NCBI GenBank assembly: GCA_016235025.1
Contig: JACRMV010000001.1
Location: 774,722-838,721, forward strand
DNA: 64,000 bases
Direction: 5' to 3'
From: Rhodocyclales bacterium
GTDB taxonomy: Bacteria > Pseudomonadota > Gammaproteobacteria > Burkholderiales > Rhodocyclaceae
Under the pieces are notes generated by a model, which was not told the DNA's origin, searched no databases, and saw nothing but the letters and a program-made list of their open reading frames with translations. Position numbers and translations under genes: made by a program. Shown here in pieces: positions 1-8,209 of the stretch. Positions within the stretch are counted from its first letter, which is position 1, and every line of letters starts with the position of its first letter.

Positions 1-364
1 ACTGTGGATTCAAGGGCATCGAGAAGTACAGGCTGGGGACAAAGGCCAGGCCACCAACCTGCCCGCCATTGCCGCCCTGACCTGTAATCAGTGCCGGATT
101 GGTGCTGTTGCGGTTGGAAAACCGGCTGTCGACATCGATCGCATTGACCGCTGCCACAACCTGCATGCCGGGCAGATACGTCAGGCCGGCAGGGTTGAAA
201 TAGATCGTACTGGCGTCCGCGGCGACCGCGGCCGAGCCGGCATACGCATTGCCCAGGCCACTGGCATTCTGCTCCAGCAACTGAAGCCCTGCCGCACCGG
301 CCGATCCGGCAAATGCGGCCATCAAAAGCACCGGTATCAGGCGCTGAGAATTATATTTTTTCAT
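1..364 (-). CDS. fadL: FadL/OMPP1-family outer membrane transporter, N-terminal part
   Basis: This is the first 121 codons of a gene that runs off the left edge. FadL proteins are outer-membrane beta-barrels that let long-chain fatty acids and other hydrophobic compounds through. The start at 364 gives a clear signal peptide (MKKYNSQRL, then a hydrophobic stretch ending near GSAGA). It is followed by the family's N-terminal signature, AGLQLLEQNASGLGNAYAG, and by IYFNPAGLTYLPG. It lies 86 bases downstream of fadE on the same strand, which suggests coupled uptake and beta-oxidation. The barrel itself is outside the window. The family call is strong; the substrate cannot be told. Confidence 0.9.
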   Translation of the reverse strand, partial: MKKYNSQRLIPVLLMAAFAGSAGAAGLQLLEQNASGLGNAYAGSAAVAADASTIYFNPAGLTYLPGMQVVAAVNAIDVDSRFSNRNSTNPALITGQGGNGGQVGGLAFVPSLYFSMPLNPQ

Positions 365-450
365 TGTCCCTTTTTTATTGTTCACGTTCCGGAACCATCC
401 CTGCACGCCGTTACACCGGTCATTTCACCACAACACGGTGCCATTTGCCG

Positions 451-2859
451 TCACATCCCCTGCGGCGCCGTGTCACCCGCGCCGAGTTTTTCACCGGTGC
501 TGCCAGCAGCTCCTGCATCAGCTTCCGGCACAGTGCTCCTCCCTCTTGCCAGACCAAAATCGAACGCAAAGTCATCGACGCGCACTACCCTGTCGCGCAA
601 GGCATTGCGGTGTTCCATGCAGTCGTGCTCCTGCGCCGTGATGATGCCGCAGGCAAAGGCGGCGCTGGCGATGTCGCGCACGTTGCCCAGCGGATTGCCG
701 GCAAAGCGTCCCGCCTTTTCGGCTTCACGGATTTTTGCCTCGATGGGCTCCGCCGCCAGCGTCGCCGCCAGCGCCTGCTCGATCGCGCCGACCGGTTCGG
801 CGTCGGTTTGCGGCACGAAACATTCGGCGGTCAGCCGGTCGCGGGTCGCCGAGGGCTGGATCAAGAGACTGGCGACCTGGTGCCCAAGATCGTCGGACGG
901 AACCACATAGGGGTGTCCCCAGGGGAAAACCATCCGATACAGCAGGCCGCCAATCCAGCGATTGGGGAAGTTCGCAATTACGCCATCGAACGCCTGCTGC
1001 GTCTTGTAGATCGCATCCCAGATCGCCCAGTGCGCGAGCGGCGCATCGGCGCATTGCCGGCCTTCGGCTTCGTAGCGTTTCAAGGTGCAGGAGATCAGGT
1101 ACATCTGCGACAGCGCATCGCCAAGCCGGGCGGAAAGCTTCTCGCGGCGCTTGACTCCGCCGCCAAGCACCAGCAGCGAGACATCGGCGAGAAAGGCAAA
1201 AGCGGCGGAAAAGCGCGTCAGTTGCTGGTAATAGCGGCGCATCTCGGGGGCGACGTCGGCCTCCAGCGAAACAAAGTGCGAACCGGTCATCCCCAGCCAC
1301 AGGGTACACAGGCCATTCCTGATGGCATAGGCGGCATGCGCCCACAGCGCCTGGTCGAAGTCGACCAGCCCCTGCCGGTGGTCCGGATGCTGCGCTGCAT
1401 GCATCTCGGCCAGCAGGTAAGGATGGCAGCGGATTGCGCCCTGACCGAAGATGATCAGGCTGCGGGTCAGGATGTTCGCCCCCTCGACGGTGATGCTGAT
1501 CGGAATCTGCTGGTAGGCGCGGCCGAGGAAGTTCGCCGGGCCGAGGCAGATGCCTTTGCCGCCGAGCACATCCATGCCGTCATTGACCACCTGCCGCGCC
1601 CGCTCCGTCACATGGTATTTGGCGATGGCGGAAACCACCGACGGCTTCTCGCCCAGATCGACCGCTCCGGCCGTCATGGTACGCACGGCATCGACCATGT
1701 AGGTATAGGCGCCGATGCGCGTCAGCGCCTCTTCAATGCCCTCGAACTTGCCGATGGCCATCTTGAACTGGCTGCGCACGCGGGCATAGCCGCCGACCGC
1801 GCGCGCGGTGATTTGCGCCATGCCGGTGTTCGACGAGGGCAGCGAGATCGAGCGCCCCGCCGCCAGCGATTCCATCAGCATGCGCCAGCCCTGGCCGGCC
1901 ATCGCCGGGCCGCCGATGATGAAATCGAGCGGCATGAAGACATCCTGCCCGGAAGTCGGCCCGTTCATGAACATCGCATTGAGCGGGAAATGGCGGCGGC
2001 CGATGACCACACCGGGATGATCGCGCGGCACCAGCGCGCAGGTAATGCCGATATCCTTTTTGTCGCCCAGCAGACCATCGGGGTCGAACAGGTGGAACGC
2101 CAGACCAAGCACCGTACACACCGGCGCCAGCGTGATGTAGCGCTTGTCCCAGGTGACGCGCATGCCGATGACTTCACTGCCCTGCCAGAGCCCCATGCAG
2201 ACGATGCCGCAATCGGGAATCGCGGCGGCATCGGAACCGGCCCAGGGGCTGGTCAGGGCGAAGGCTGGCACGTCGACGCCCTGCGCCAGACGCGGCAGAT
2301 AATGGTTTTTCTGCTCGTCGGTGCCGTAGTGCAACAGCAATTCCGCCGGGCCGAGTGAATTCGGCACCATCACCGAAACCGCCAGCGCCGAAGAGCGTGT
2401 CGATACCTTGGTGATCACCTGCGAGTGCGCATAGGCGGAAAATTCCAGGCCGCCATAGCGCTTCGGAATAATCATGCCGAGGAAACCTTTTTGCTTCAGG
2501 TAAGCCCAGGCCACCTCGGGCAGATCGTGGAGTTCGTGCGTTACCTGCCAGTCATCGACCAGGCGGCAGGCTTCCTCCACCTCGTTATCCATGAAGGCCT
2601 GTTCTTCCGGCGTCAGCTTCGGCGCCGGATAGGCCAGGAGTTTTTTCCAGTCGGGATTGCCGCGGAACAACTCCCCTTCCCACCAGACCGTTCCCGCTTC
2701 CAGCGCTTCGCGCTCGGTATCCGACATCTGCGGCAACAGCTTGCGATAAGCCGCGAACAAGGGCGCACTCAGCAGTGCACGACGCAAGGGACGCACCACC
2801 ACCAGAGCGACAAGGGCAGCAGCAACGAACACCAGTGCCAAGGCAAGACTCACCGCCAC
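451..2859 (-). CDS. fadE: Acyl-CoA dehydrogenase, FadE type
   Basis: The 802-residue product has the length of enterobacterial FadE (about 814 residues). It should catalyse the first FAD-dependent step of fatty-acid beta-oxidation. An N-terminal hydrophobic helix (residues about 3-25) is followed by the acyl-CoA dehydrogenase core and the long C-terminal extension typical of FadE. The core includes the LDVLGGKGI-like FAD/substrate region, seen here as MDVLGGKGICLGPANFLG. fadL lies just downstream. The last dozen residues (GEKLGAGDTAPQGM) come from a copy of the dispersed 24-bp repeat and look like an added tail. Divergent promoters for this gene and the flavoprotein at 3016 must lie in 2860-3015. 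Confidence 0.92.
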   Translation of the reverse strand: MAVSLALALVFVAAALVALVVVRPLRRALLSAPLFAAYRKLLPQMSDTEREALEAGTVWWEGELFRGNPDWKKLLAYPAPKLTPEEQAFMDNEVEEACRLVDDWQVTHELHDLPEVAWAYLKQKGFLGMIIPKRYGGLEFSAYAHSQVITKVSTRSSALAVSVMVPNSLGPAELLLHYGTDEQKNHYLPRLAQGVDVPAFALTSPWAGSDAAAIPDCGIVCMGLWQGSEVIGMRVTWDKRYITLAPVCTVLGLAFHLFDPDGLLGDKKDIGITCALVPRDHPGVVIGRRHFPLNAMFMNGPTSGQDVFMPLDFIIGGPAMAGQGWRMLMESLAAGRSISLPSSNTGMAQITARAVGGYARVRSQFKMAIGKFEGIEEALTRIGAYTYMVDAVRTMTAGAVDLGEKPSVVSAIAKYHVTERARQVVNDGMDVLGGKGICLGPANFLGRAYQQIPISITVEGANILTRSLIIFGQGAIRCHPYLLAEMHAAQHPDHRQGLVDFDQALWAHAAYAIRNGLCTLWLGMTGSHFVSLEADVAPEMRRYYQQLTRFSAAFAFLADVSLLVLGGGVKRREKLSARLGDALSQMYLISCTLKRYEAEGRQCADAPLAHWAIWDAIYKTQQAFDGVIANFPNRWIGGLLYRMVFPWGHPYVVPSDDLGHQVASLLIQPSATRDRLTAECFVPQTDAEPVGAIEQALAATLAAEPIEAKIREAEKAGRFAGNPLGNVRDIASAAFACGIITAQEHDCMEHRNALRDRVVRVDDFAFDFGLARGRSTVPEADAGAAGSTGEKLGAGDTAPQGM
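467..491 (-). repeat. Dispersed 24-bp repeat, copy 1
   Basis: On the minus strand this reads AAAACTCGGCGCGGGTGAC plus a short CGGC tail, with few changes from the family core AAAAGTCGGCGCTGGCG. It encodes KLGAGDTA in the C-terminal tail of FadE. Confidence 0.7.
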
Positions 2860-3015
2860 CTCCTTTTATCGAATTTACGGCGCGTTGATCAGCACTCCGT
2901 CATTCATGGTTTTGCCTACTATATCCCATGCGAGGCGAATTGCAGCCCCGGCGTCCGACGCAAGGTTTTCCCTTATAGTGCAAGGGATGCGATCTCTTTC
3001 AAATGGACTCCCGAC

Positions 3016-4230
3016 ATGAACGACATCATCATCATTGGCGCCGGACTGGCCGGACTGACCGTAGCCGAGACGCTGCGTGCAGAAGGCCATGCCGGAACAA
3101 TCACCCTGCTGGGCGCTGAACCCTATCCGCCCTACCACCGGCCGCCTCTCTCGAAAGGTTACCTGCTGGGGCAAACCACCGAGGCGCATGTGATGATGCG
3201 CGCGCCGGAAATGCTGGCGAAGAAAAACATCACGCTGAAAGTCGGCGCTGGCGTCACGGCGATTGACCGCAGCGCACGGACAATTACCCTGGCCGACGGC
3301 TCGACGCTGGCTTATGACGGCCTTGCGCTGTGCACCGGCTCACGCCTGCGCGCCCTGCCGCTTGCCGGCGCCGAGTGGCGGGGTGTGCATGGCCTGCGTT
3401 CGCTGGATGATGCGAAAGCCATCGCGGCGGCACTGGAAACAGTACAGAACATGGTGGTCATCGGCGGCGGCTTCATCGGCCTCGAAATCGCTGCTGCCGC
3501 ACGCAAGAAAGGGAAACAGGTCACCGTGCTGGAAGCCGCCGACCGCCTGATGGCTCGCGTTGTCTCGCCGCCCATCTCGCAGTTCTATCTCGATCTGCAC
3601 AGCGAGCATGGCGTCGATATCGTGCTCGGGGCCAAAGTGACGGAACTGCTTGGCAACAACGGACAGATCGCCGCCGTCAGAACCGCCGACGGTCGCGAAT
3701 TCCCGGCCGGACTGCTGATCGTCGGCATCGGCGTCATCGCCAATGTCGAACTGGCGCAAGCCGCAGGGCTGGAAGTCGATGGCGGCATCGTGGTCGATGC
3801 CTGCAGCCGCACGGCCGATCCGGCCATCGTCGCCGCCGGCGACTGCACCCTGCGGCGACTGGAAGACGGCCGCCTGTTGCGCCTCGAATCGGTACAGAAT
3901 GCGACGGAACAGGCCAAGTCCGCCGCCTTCGCGCTGCTCGGCAAGGAGCGGCCATTTACCGCCGCACCGTGGTTTTGGTCCGACCAATATGACATCAAGC
4001 TGCAGATGATCGGGCTGACGGTGGGCTTCGATCAGGCCGTCCTGCGCGGCAAACCGGAAGAGCGGAAGTTCTCGGCCTTCTATTACCGCGACGGCAAGCT
4101 CCTCGCCATCGACTCGATCAACCAGCCAGCCGACCACATGACCGGCCGCAGGCTCTTCGAACAGGGCGTATCGCCAACGCCGGAGCAGGCGGCCGATACC
4201 GGTTTTGCGCTGAACGTGCTGCTCAGTTAG
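3016..4230 (+). CDS. FAD/NAD-dependent ferredoxin (rubredoxin) reductase-like oxidoreductase
   Basis: The 404-residue flavoprotein has an N-terminal FAD-binding Rossmann motif (IIIIGAGLAGLTVAETLRA), a central NAD(P)-binding motif (VVIGGGFIGLEIAAAARKKG) and a C-terminal domain of the reductase type seen in BphA4 and putidaredoxin reductase. Such enzymes pass electrons from NAD(P)H to a small [2Fe-2S] ferredoxin or rubredoxin. The partner is not adjacent; the ferredoxin at 24133 is a possible but unproven one. The start at 3016 puts the FAD motif at residue 3, as expected; the longer upstream open frame is not coding. Its last 8 bases overlap the convergent gene's 3' end. Confidence 0.85.
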   Translation: MNDIIIIGAGLAGLTVAETLRAEGHAGTITLLGAEPYPPYHRPPLSKGYLLGQTTEAHVMMRAPEMLAKKNITLKVGAGVTAIDRSARTITLADGSTLAYDGLALCTGSRLRALPLAGAEWRGVHGLRSLDDAKAIAAALETVQNMVVIGGGFIGLEIAAAARKKGKQVTVLEAADRLMARVVSPPISQFYLDLHSEHGVDIVLGAKVTELLGNNGQIAAVRTADGREFPAGLLIVGIGVIANVELAQAAGLEVDGGIVVDACSRTADPAIVAAGDCTLRRLEDGRLLRLESVQNATEQAKSAAFALLGKERPFTAAPWFWSDQYDIKLQMIGLTVGFDQAVLRGKPEERKFSAFYYRDGKLLAIDSINQPADHMTGRRLFEQGVSPTPEQAADTGFALNVLLS

Positions 4231-4684
4231 CCGCAGGCGGAGCGCCCGCCGGGGCGGCGTTCTGCCGCTGCTCACGGCGTTCTTCGCGACGCTCCTTCAT
4301 CTTCTCCCGCATCTGCGCTTTCTTTTCCTCACAAGCCTTCGGATCGGCCGCGCACTGCTTCTTCATTTCTTCGTGCCGCGCCTTCATTTCCGCGCATTCT
4401 TGCGGATGCTCGGCGCACATTTTTTCGCGCATCTTCTCCCGATGTTCCTGACGGATTTCCTTGCAGTGCGCGGGGTCCTTTTCGCAGGCGGCACGCACCT
4501 CTTCATGTTCCTTCTTCATGCGCTCCTTCATCTCGGCGCATTTTTCCGGGTTCGCCGCGCAGTGCTTTTGCATTCTTTCGCGCATTTCTTCGCGCTGCAT
4601 ACCCGGGCCGCTGCCGGCAGGAGGTTCGGCATACGCGAGGGAAACTCCGGCAGCCAGCATCAATGCAACAAACAATTTGGTCAT
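4223..4684 (-). CDS. Small periplasmic protein with four CX6C repeats, function unknown
   Basis: The 153-residue product starts at 4684, preceded by an AGGAGA ribosome binding site. A signal peptide ends in SLAYA (cleavage after about residue 19). The mature part is highly charged, Met/His-rich and probably helical. It contains four CX6C pairs (Cys 42/49, 67/74, 90/97, 111/118), each with a proline in the loop (for example CAANPEKC and CAEHPQEC), separated by EMK/REKM-like charged segments. The pattern suggests disulfide-pinned or metal-binding helical hairpins. I know no named family with this layout. It is convergent with the flavoprotein gene and divergent from moaA. Confidence 0.8.
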   Translation of the reverse strand: MTKLFVALMLAAGVSLAYAEPPAGSGPGMQREEMRERMQKHCAANPEKCAEMKERMKKEHEEVRAACEKDPAHCKEIRQEHREKMREKMCAEHPQECAEMKARHEEMKKQCAADPKACEEKKAQMREKMKERREERREQRQNAAPAGAPPAAN

Positions 4685-4927
4685 GGTATTTCTCCTTTTG
4701 AAAATCAGATCACAAAATTCGATGACGAAACCGGGCGTTTGCATGCACGGCAAACTGGACACCGACATCATGGCACCGATGCTACCGTATCGATGTAAGC
4801 AGAAACTCTCCATCTGAAAGAAACCGTAACTCCATGTTTCAAGTAGGGGTAAACATCGCCCCGGAGCGCCGCAAATCGCCTTAAACCTCTTGCCCATATG
4901 CATTTCACAGCATATAGTTTGAACCCC

Positions 4928-6010
4928 ATGAATGCCATCGAACGCATCATTCCGATCACCGTCGCGCCAGCGCCGACTTTTTTGGCGGCGACTCCGGCCG
5001 CGCCGGGCGAAGCCTTGCGCGACACGCGCGGACGGGCGGTGCGTGACCTGCGTATCTCGATCACCGACCGCTGCAATTTCCGCTGCGTGTATTGCATGCC
5101 GAAAACCGTCTTTGGCCGCGATTACCCGTTCCTGCCGCGCAACGAGCTGTTGTCGTTCGAGGAAATCGAACGCATCGCCCGCGCCTTCGTCGCCCAGGGC
5201 GTGGAAAAAATCCGTCTCACCGGCGGCGAGCCGCTGCTGCGCCACGATCTCGAACGACTGATCGAGCAACTGGCGAAGCTGCCGGTGGAAATCACGCTCA
5301 CCACCAACGGCTCGCTGCTGGCGAAAAAGGCGCAGACGCTCAAGGATGCGGGGCTGCACCGCGTCACCGTCAGCCTCGACGCCCTCGACGATGCCATCTT
5401 CAAGCGCATGAGCGATGTTGAGTACGCCGTGAGCGACGTGCTCGCCGGCATCGAAGCCGCCGCCGCAGTCGGCCTGGCTCCGGTCAAGGTCAATTGCGTG
5501 GTCAAGCGCGGCGTCAATGACAATCAGATTCTTCCGCTGGCACGCCACTTTCGCGGCAGCGGCCAGATTTTGCGCTTCATCGAGTACATGGACGTCGGCA
5601 GTTCCAATGGCTGGAAGATGGACGAGGTGTTGCCCTCCGCCGAGGTCGTCGCCCGCATCGATGCCGAATTCCCGCTGGCCGCCATCGGCGCCAACTACGC
5701 GGGCGAGGTCGCCGAACGCTGGCGCTATGTCGACGGCAGCGGCGAGATCGGCGTCATTTCCTCGGTAACGCAGGCGTTCTGCGGCAGCTGCACGCGCATC
5801 CGGCTCTCCACCGAGGGCAAGCTCTACACCTGCCTGTTCGCCCAGAGCGGGCACGATCTGCGCGCGCTGCTGCGCAGCGGCGGCAGCGATACCGAACTCA
5901 CGGGTGCCATCGCCGGCATCTGGCGCGCGCGCGGTGACCGTTATTCGGAGATTCGCACCGCAGAAACTGCCGGCGCAAAAAAGATCGAAATGTCTTACAT
6001 TGGCGGCTGA
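4928..6010 (+). CDS. moaA: GTP 3',8-cyclase MoaA
   Basis: This radical-SAM enzyme makes the first committed intermediate of molybdenum cofactor synthesis from GTP. The CNFRCVYC motif binds the SAM cluster, and the C-terminal [18 protein letters not shown] part supplies the second cluster. The protein ends in YIGG; family members typically end in GG. I use the ATG at 4928 (360 residues). An in-frame ATG at 4898 would add ten residues, and neither has a good ribosome binding site. The N-terminal 30 residues include [10 protein letters not shown], encoded by a copy of the dispersed repeat, ahead of the conserved [16 protein letters not shown]. moeA follows 24 bases downstream. Confidence 0.93.
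   Translation: MNAIERIIPITVAPAPTFLAATPAAPGEALRDTRGRAVRDLRISITDRCNFRCVYCMPKTVFGRDYPFLPRNELLSFEEIERIARAFVAQGVEKIRLTGGEPLLRHDLERLIEQLAKLPVEITLTTNGSLLAKKAQTLKDAGLHRVTVSLDALDDAIFKRMSDVEYAVSDVLAGIEAAAAVGLAPVKVNCVVKRGVNDNQILPLARHFRGSGQILRFIEYMDVGSSNGWKMDEVLPSAEVVARIDAEFPLAAIGANYAGEVAERWRYVDGSGEIGVISSVTQAFCGSCTRIRLSTEGKLYTCLFAQSGHDLRALLRSGGSDTELTGAIAGIWRARGDRYSEIRTAETAGAKKIEMSYIGG
4958..4983 (-). repeat. Dispersed 24-bp repeat, copy 2
   Basis: This copy is in antisense orientation inside the 5' end of moaA, where the sense strand reads VAPAPTF. It differs from the family consensus at about two positions. Confidence 0.7.
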
Positions 6011-6034
6011 CCAATAACCTGCTTTCCTGCTGTC

Positions 6035-7318
6035 ATGACTTCACTGCTGCAAACCTTCTCCTGTCTTGACGACTACGACCCGAATGCGCTGCCGGTCGAG
6101 CGCGCCCGTGCGCTGATTCTCGATGCCCTGACGCCGGTCAGCGGCCAGCAGCGCACCTTCATCCGCCAGGCGCTTGATCACATTCTGGCAGCCGATGTCA
6201 TCTCGCCGGTCGACGTCCCGGCGCACGACAACTCGGCGATGGACGGCTGGGCGGTGCGCTTCGACGACCTCGCGCCGGCGGGCGAGACGCGCCTGAAAAA
6301 CATCGGTACGGCCTTCGCCGGGCGCGCCTTCGACGGAAAAGTCGGCACTGGCGAGACGGTGCGCATCATGACCGGCGCCGTCCTGCCGGAGGGTGTCGAT
6401 GCCGTGGTGGTGCAGGAAATCGTCCGCATCGAAGGCGATGCCGTCGTCATTCCACCCGGCCAGCACCGTGAGCAGAACCTTCGCCGGCGCGGCGAAGACC
6501 TGCGCGCCGGCAGCCCGGCGATTCACGCCGGCAAACTGCTGCGTCCGGCCGAACTTGGCATCATCGCCTCGCTCGGCATCGCCGAAGTCAGCGTATGCCG
6601 GCCCGTGCGCGTCGCGTTGTTTTCCACCGGCGACGAGCTCTGCTCGATCGGCACGCCGCTGTTTCCCGGCGCGGTGTACGACAGCAACCGCTACACGCTG
6701 TGGGGCATGCTCACGCGTCTCGGCTGCGATGTCATCGACATGGGCGTGGTCAAGGACGATCCGGCGGCGCTGGAAACCGCCTTCCGCAAAGCCGCCGCCT
6801 GCGCCGATGCGATCATTACCACGGGCGGCGTTTCGGTCGGCGAAGCCGATTTCATCAAGCAGTTGATGGCACAACTCGGCGAGGTCGCGTTCTGGAAAAT
6901 CGCCATGAAACCCGGCCGCCCGATGGCCTTCGGTCGCATCCAGCCCGATGGCGAAAAGCGCCCCGGCACCTGGCTGTTCGGCCTGCCCGGCAACCCGGTC
7001 GCGGTGATGGTGACCTTCTACCAGTTCGTGCGTCCGGCTCTGCTCAAGCTGGCCGGCTGCAACCCCGCGCCCGTCGTGCCCTGCCTGCCCGCACGCTGTG
7101 TCGAGCCATTGAAAAAAGGCAAGGGCCGCACCGAGTTCTACCGTGGCATCCTGTTCCAGGACAAGGACGAATGGTGCGTGCGCCCCACCGGCGCGCAAGG
7201 CTCGGGCATTCTCAAATCAATGTCGGAAGCCGACTGTTTCATCGTCCTCGAGCCGGAGCGCGAAAAAGTCGGCGCTGGCGAGACGGTGAATGTGCAGCTG
7301 ATGCACGGGCTGGTGTAA
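6035..7318 (+). CDS. moeA: Molybdopterin molybdenumtransferase MoeA (first copy)
   Basis: The 427-residue enzyme inserts molybdate into adenylylated molybdopterin. Recognisable MoeA blocks are the N-terminal HDNSAMDGWAVR, the central RIMTGAVLPEGVDAVV, the FSTGDEL block, TGGVSVGEADF and FGLPGNPVAVM. It follows moaA closely and is probably co-transcribed with it. The C-terminal strand EKVGAGETVNVQL and the internal KVGTGETVRIMTGA both coincide at DNA level with the dispersed repeat. A second moeA lies at 8210-9463 in the facing operon. Confidence 0.93.
   Translation: MTSLLQTFSCLDDYDPNALPVERARALILDALTPVSGQQRTFIRQALDHILAADVISPVDVPAHDNSAMDGWAVRFDDLAPAGETRLKNIGTAFAGRAFDGKVGTGETVRIMTGAVLPEGVDAVVVQEIVRIEGDAVVIPPGQHREQNLRRRGEDLRAGSPAIHAGKLLRPAELGIIASLGIAEVSVCRPVRVALFSTGDELCSIGTPLFPGAVYDSNRYTLWGMLTRLGCDVIDMGVVKDDPAALETAFRKAAACADAIITTGGVSVGEADFIKQLMAQLGEVAFWKIAMKPGRPMAFGRIQPDGEKRPGTWLFGLPGNPVAVMVTFYQFVRPALLKLAGCNPAPVVPCLPARCVEPLKKGKGRTEFYRGILFQDKDEWCVRPTGAQGSGILKSMSEADCFIVLEPEREKVGAGETVNVQLMHGLV
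6337..6360 (+). repeat. Dispersed 24-bp repeat-like segment inside moeA
   Basis: The DNA matches the family core with one or two changes (AAAAGTCGGCACTGGCG) at a position where MoeA proteins naturally have a similar peptide (GETVRIMTGA). It may therefore be coincidence or gene conversion rather than insertion. Confidence 0.45.
7263..7287 (+). repeat. Dispersed 24-bp repeat, copy 3
   Basis: Near-perfect core (AAAAAGTCGGCGCTGGCG) in the last codons of moeA, read as KVGAGETV. Confidence 0.7.
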
Positions 7319-7336
7319 ACGCCCGTCGATTGCGTC

Positions 7337-7482
7337 AGAGCTTGTGAAGAAATCGTGGCGAGCGGGCCGCAGCGGGGCGCGGCCGGAGCGCAGAAACCGG
7401 AATGTACGTTGTTGTACATGAGGATTTCGAGCACCGCCCAAACCCCGATCCGGCACGCGCAGTAGATTTATTCACAAGCTCT
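7337..7482. mobile_element. Short MITE-like element with 18-bp terminal inverted repeats
   Basis: The left end AGAGCTTGTGAAGAAATC (7337-7354) is matched by the inverted right end GATTTATTCACAAGCTCT (7465-7482) with one mismatch. The interior is GC-rich, has no gene, and contains a small palindrome (TGTAC-GTTGT-TGTACA). It sits exactly between the convergent moeA and moaE genes, and its last base is the first base of the moaE stop triplet. Size, perfect ends and lack of coding fit a non-autonomous transposable element; it may also act as a two-way terminator. No flanking target duplication was obvious to me. Confidence 0.6.
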
Positions 7483-7946
7483 CAGGTCAGCCAGCGCTCC
7501 GCCGCTGCATCGTCTGTCTCGCGCGCATCGACCCAGCGGCCGCCCTCCGGCGTCTCTTCCTTCTTCCAGAACGGAGCGCGGGTCTTCAGGTAATCCATGA
7601 TGAACTCGCAGGCGGCAAAGGCGTCGCCGCGATGCGCGGAGGACACTGCAACAAAAACGATCTGCGCTCCGGGCAGCAGCCGGCCGACGCGGTGAATCAC
7701 CCGAACACCGAACACATCCCAGCGGTCTTTCGCCTCGTCGACGATTGCCGCGAGAGCCTTTTCGGTCATGCCGGGATAATGTTCCAGCGTCAGCGTCGCC
7801 ACCTGGCCTGGCGTATCTCCGTGCAACTTGTCGGCGCGCACATAACCGATGAAACTGGCCACCGCGCCAACATCGACGCGACCTGCGGCCAACGCAGCCA
7901 TCTCGGCGCCGGCATCGAAATCCGCTTCCTGCACACTGACCGACAT
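7482..7946 (-). CDS. moaE: Molybdopterin synthase catalytic subunit MoaE
   Basis: The 154-residue product has the MoaE core: FIGYVRADKLHGD, LTLEHYPGMTEKAL, the HRVGRLLPGAQIVFVAVSSAHR block and the catalytic-region peptide LKTRAPFWKKEE. With MoaD it converts precursor Z to molybdopterin. It is the last gene of a six-gene leftward operon and starts one base after the moaD stop codon. Confidence 0.95.
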   Translation of the reverse strand: MSVSVQEADFDAGAEMAALAAGRVDVGAVASFIGYVRADKLHGDTPGQVATLTLEHYPGMTEKALAAIVDEAKDRWDVFGVRVIHRVGRLLPGAQIVFVAVSSAHRGDAFAACEFIMDYLKTRAPFWKKEETPEGGRWVDARETDDAAAERWLT

Positions 7947-7947
7947 C

Positions 7948-8202
7948 TCAACCCCCCGTCACCGGCGGGAAGAAAGCCACTTCGTCGCCCGCCTTGAGCG
8001 GCGCCTCCAGCCCGACCATTTGCTGATTCACTGCCGCCCGCAGGTTCTTTGCCGTGGCCAGCGCCGACCACGGCTCGCCGCGCGCCGCGAGATGGTCGCG
8101 CAAGGCGCCGACCGTGCCGATACCGGCAGGCAAATCGAGGCGTTCGGCCGAGACGCCGAGCGCCTCGCGCAAACCCGCAAAGAACAGTACGTTAATGTTC
8201 AT
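7948..8202 (-). CDS. moaD: Molybdopterin synthase sulfur carrier subunit MoaD
   Basis: An 84-residue ubiquitin-fold protein ending in the required Gly-Gly (FFPPVTGG), whose thiocarboxylate donates sulfur to MoaE. The ATG at 8202 (MNINVLFFAGLRE) is the natural family start; a longer open frame upstream overlaps moeA2 and is not used. It lies between moeA2 (7 bases upstream) and moaE (1 base downstream). Confidence 0.94.
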   Translation of the reverse strand: MNINVLFFAGLREALGVSAERLDLPAGIGTVGALRDHLAARGEPWSALATAKNLRAAVNQQMVGLEAPLKAGDEVAFFPPVTGG

Positions 8203-8209
8203 TAAATGC

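Noticed and set aside
313..2358. 681-codon open frame on the plus strand antisense to fadE
   Set aside because: Arg/Ala/Gly-rich shadow of a high-GC gene; fadE on the other strand has full family similarity.
4685..4927. Moco riboswitch in the moaA leader
   Set aside because: I could not find the conserved stem and loop pattern; the gap is ordinary by eye.
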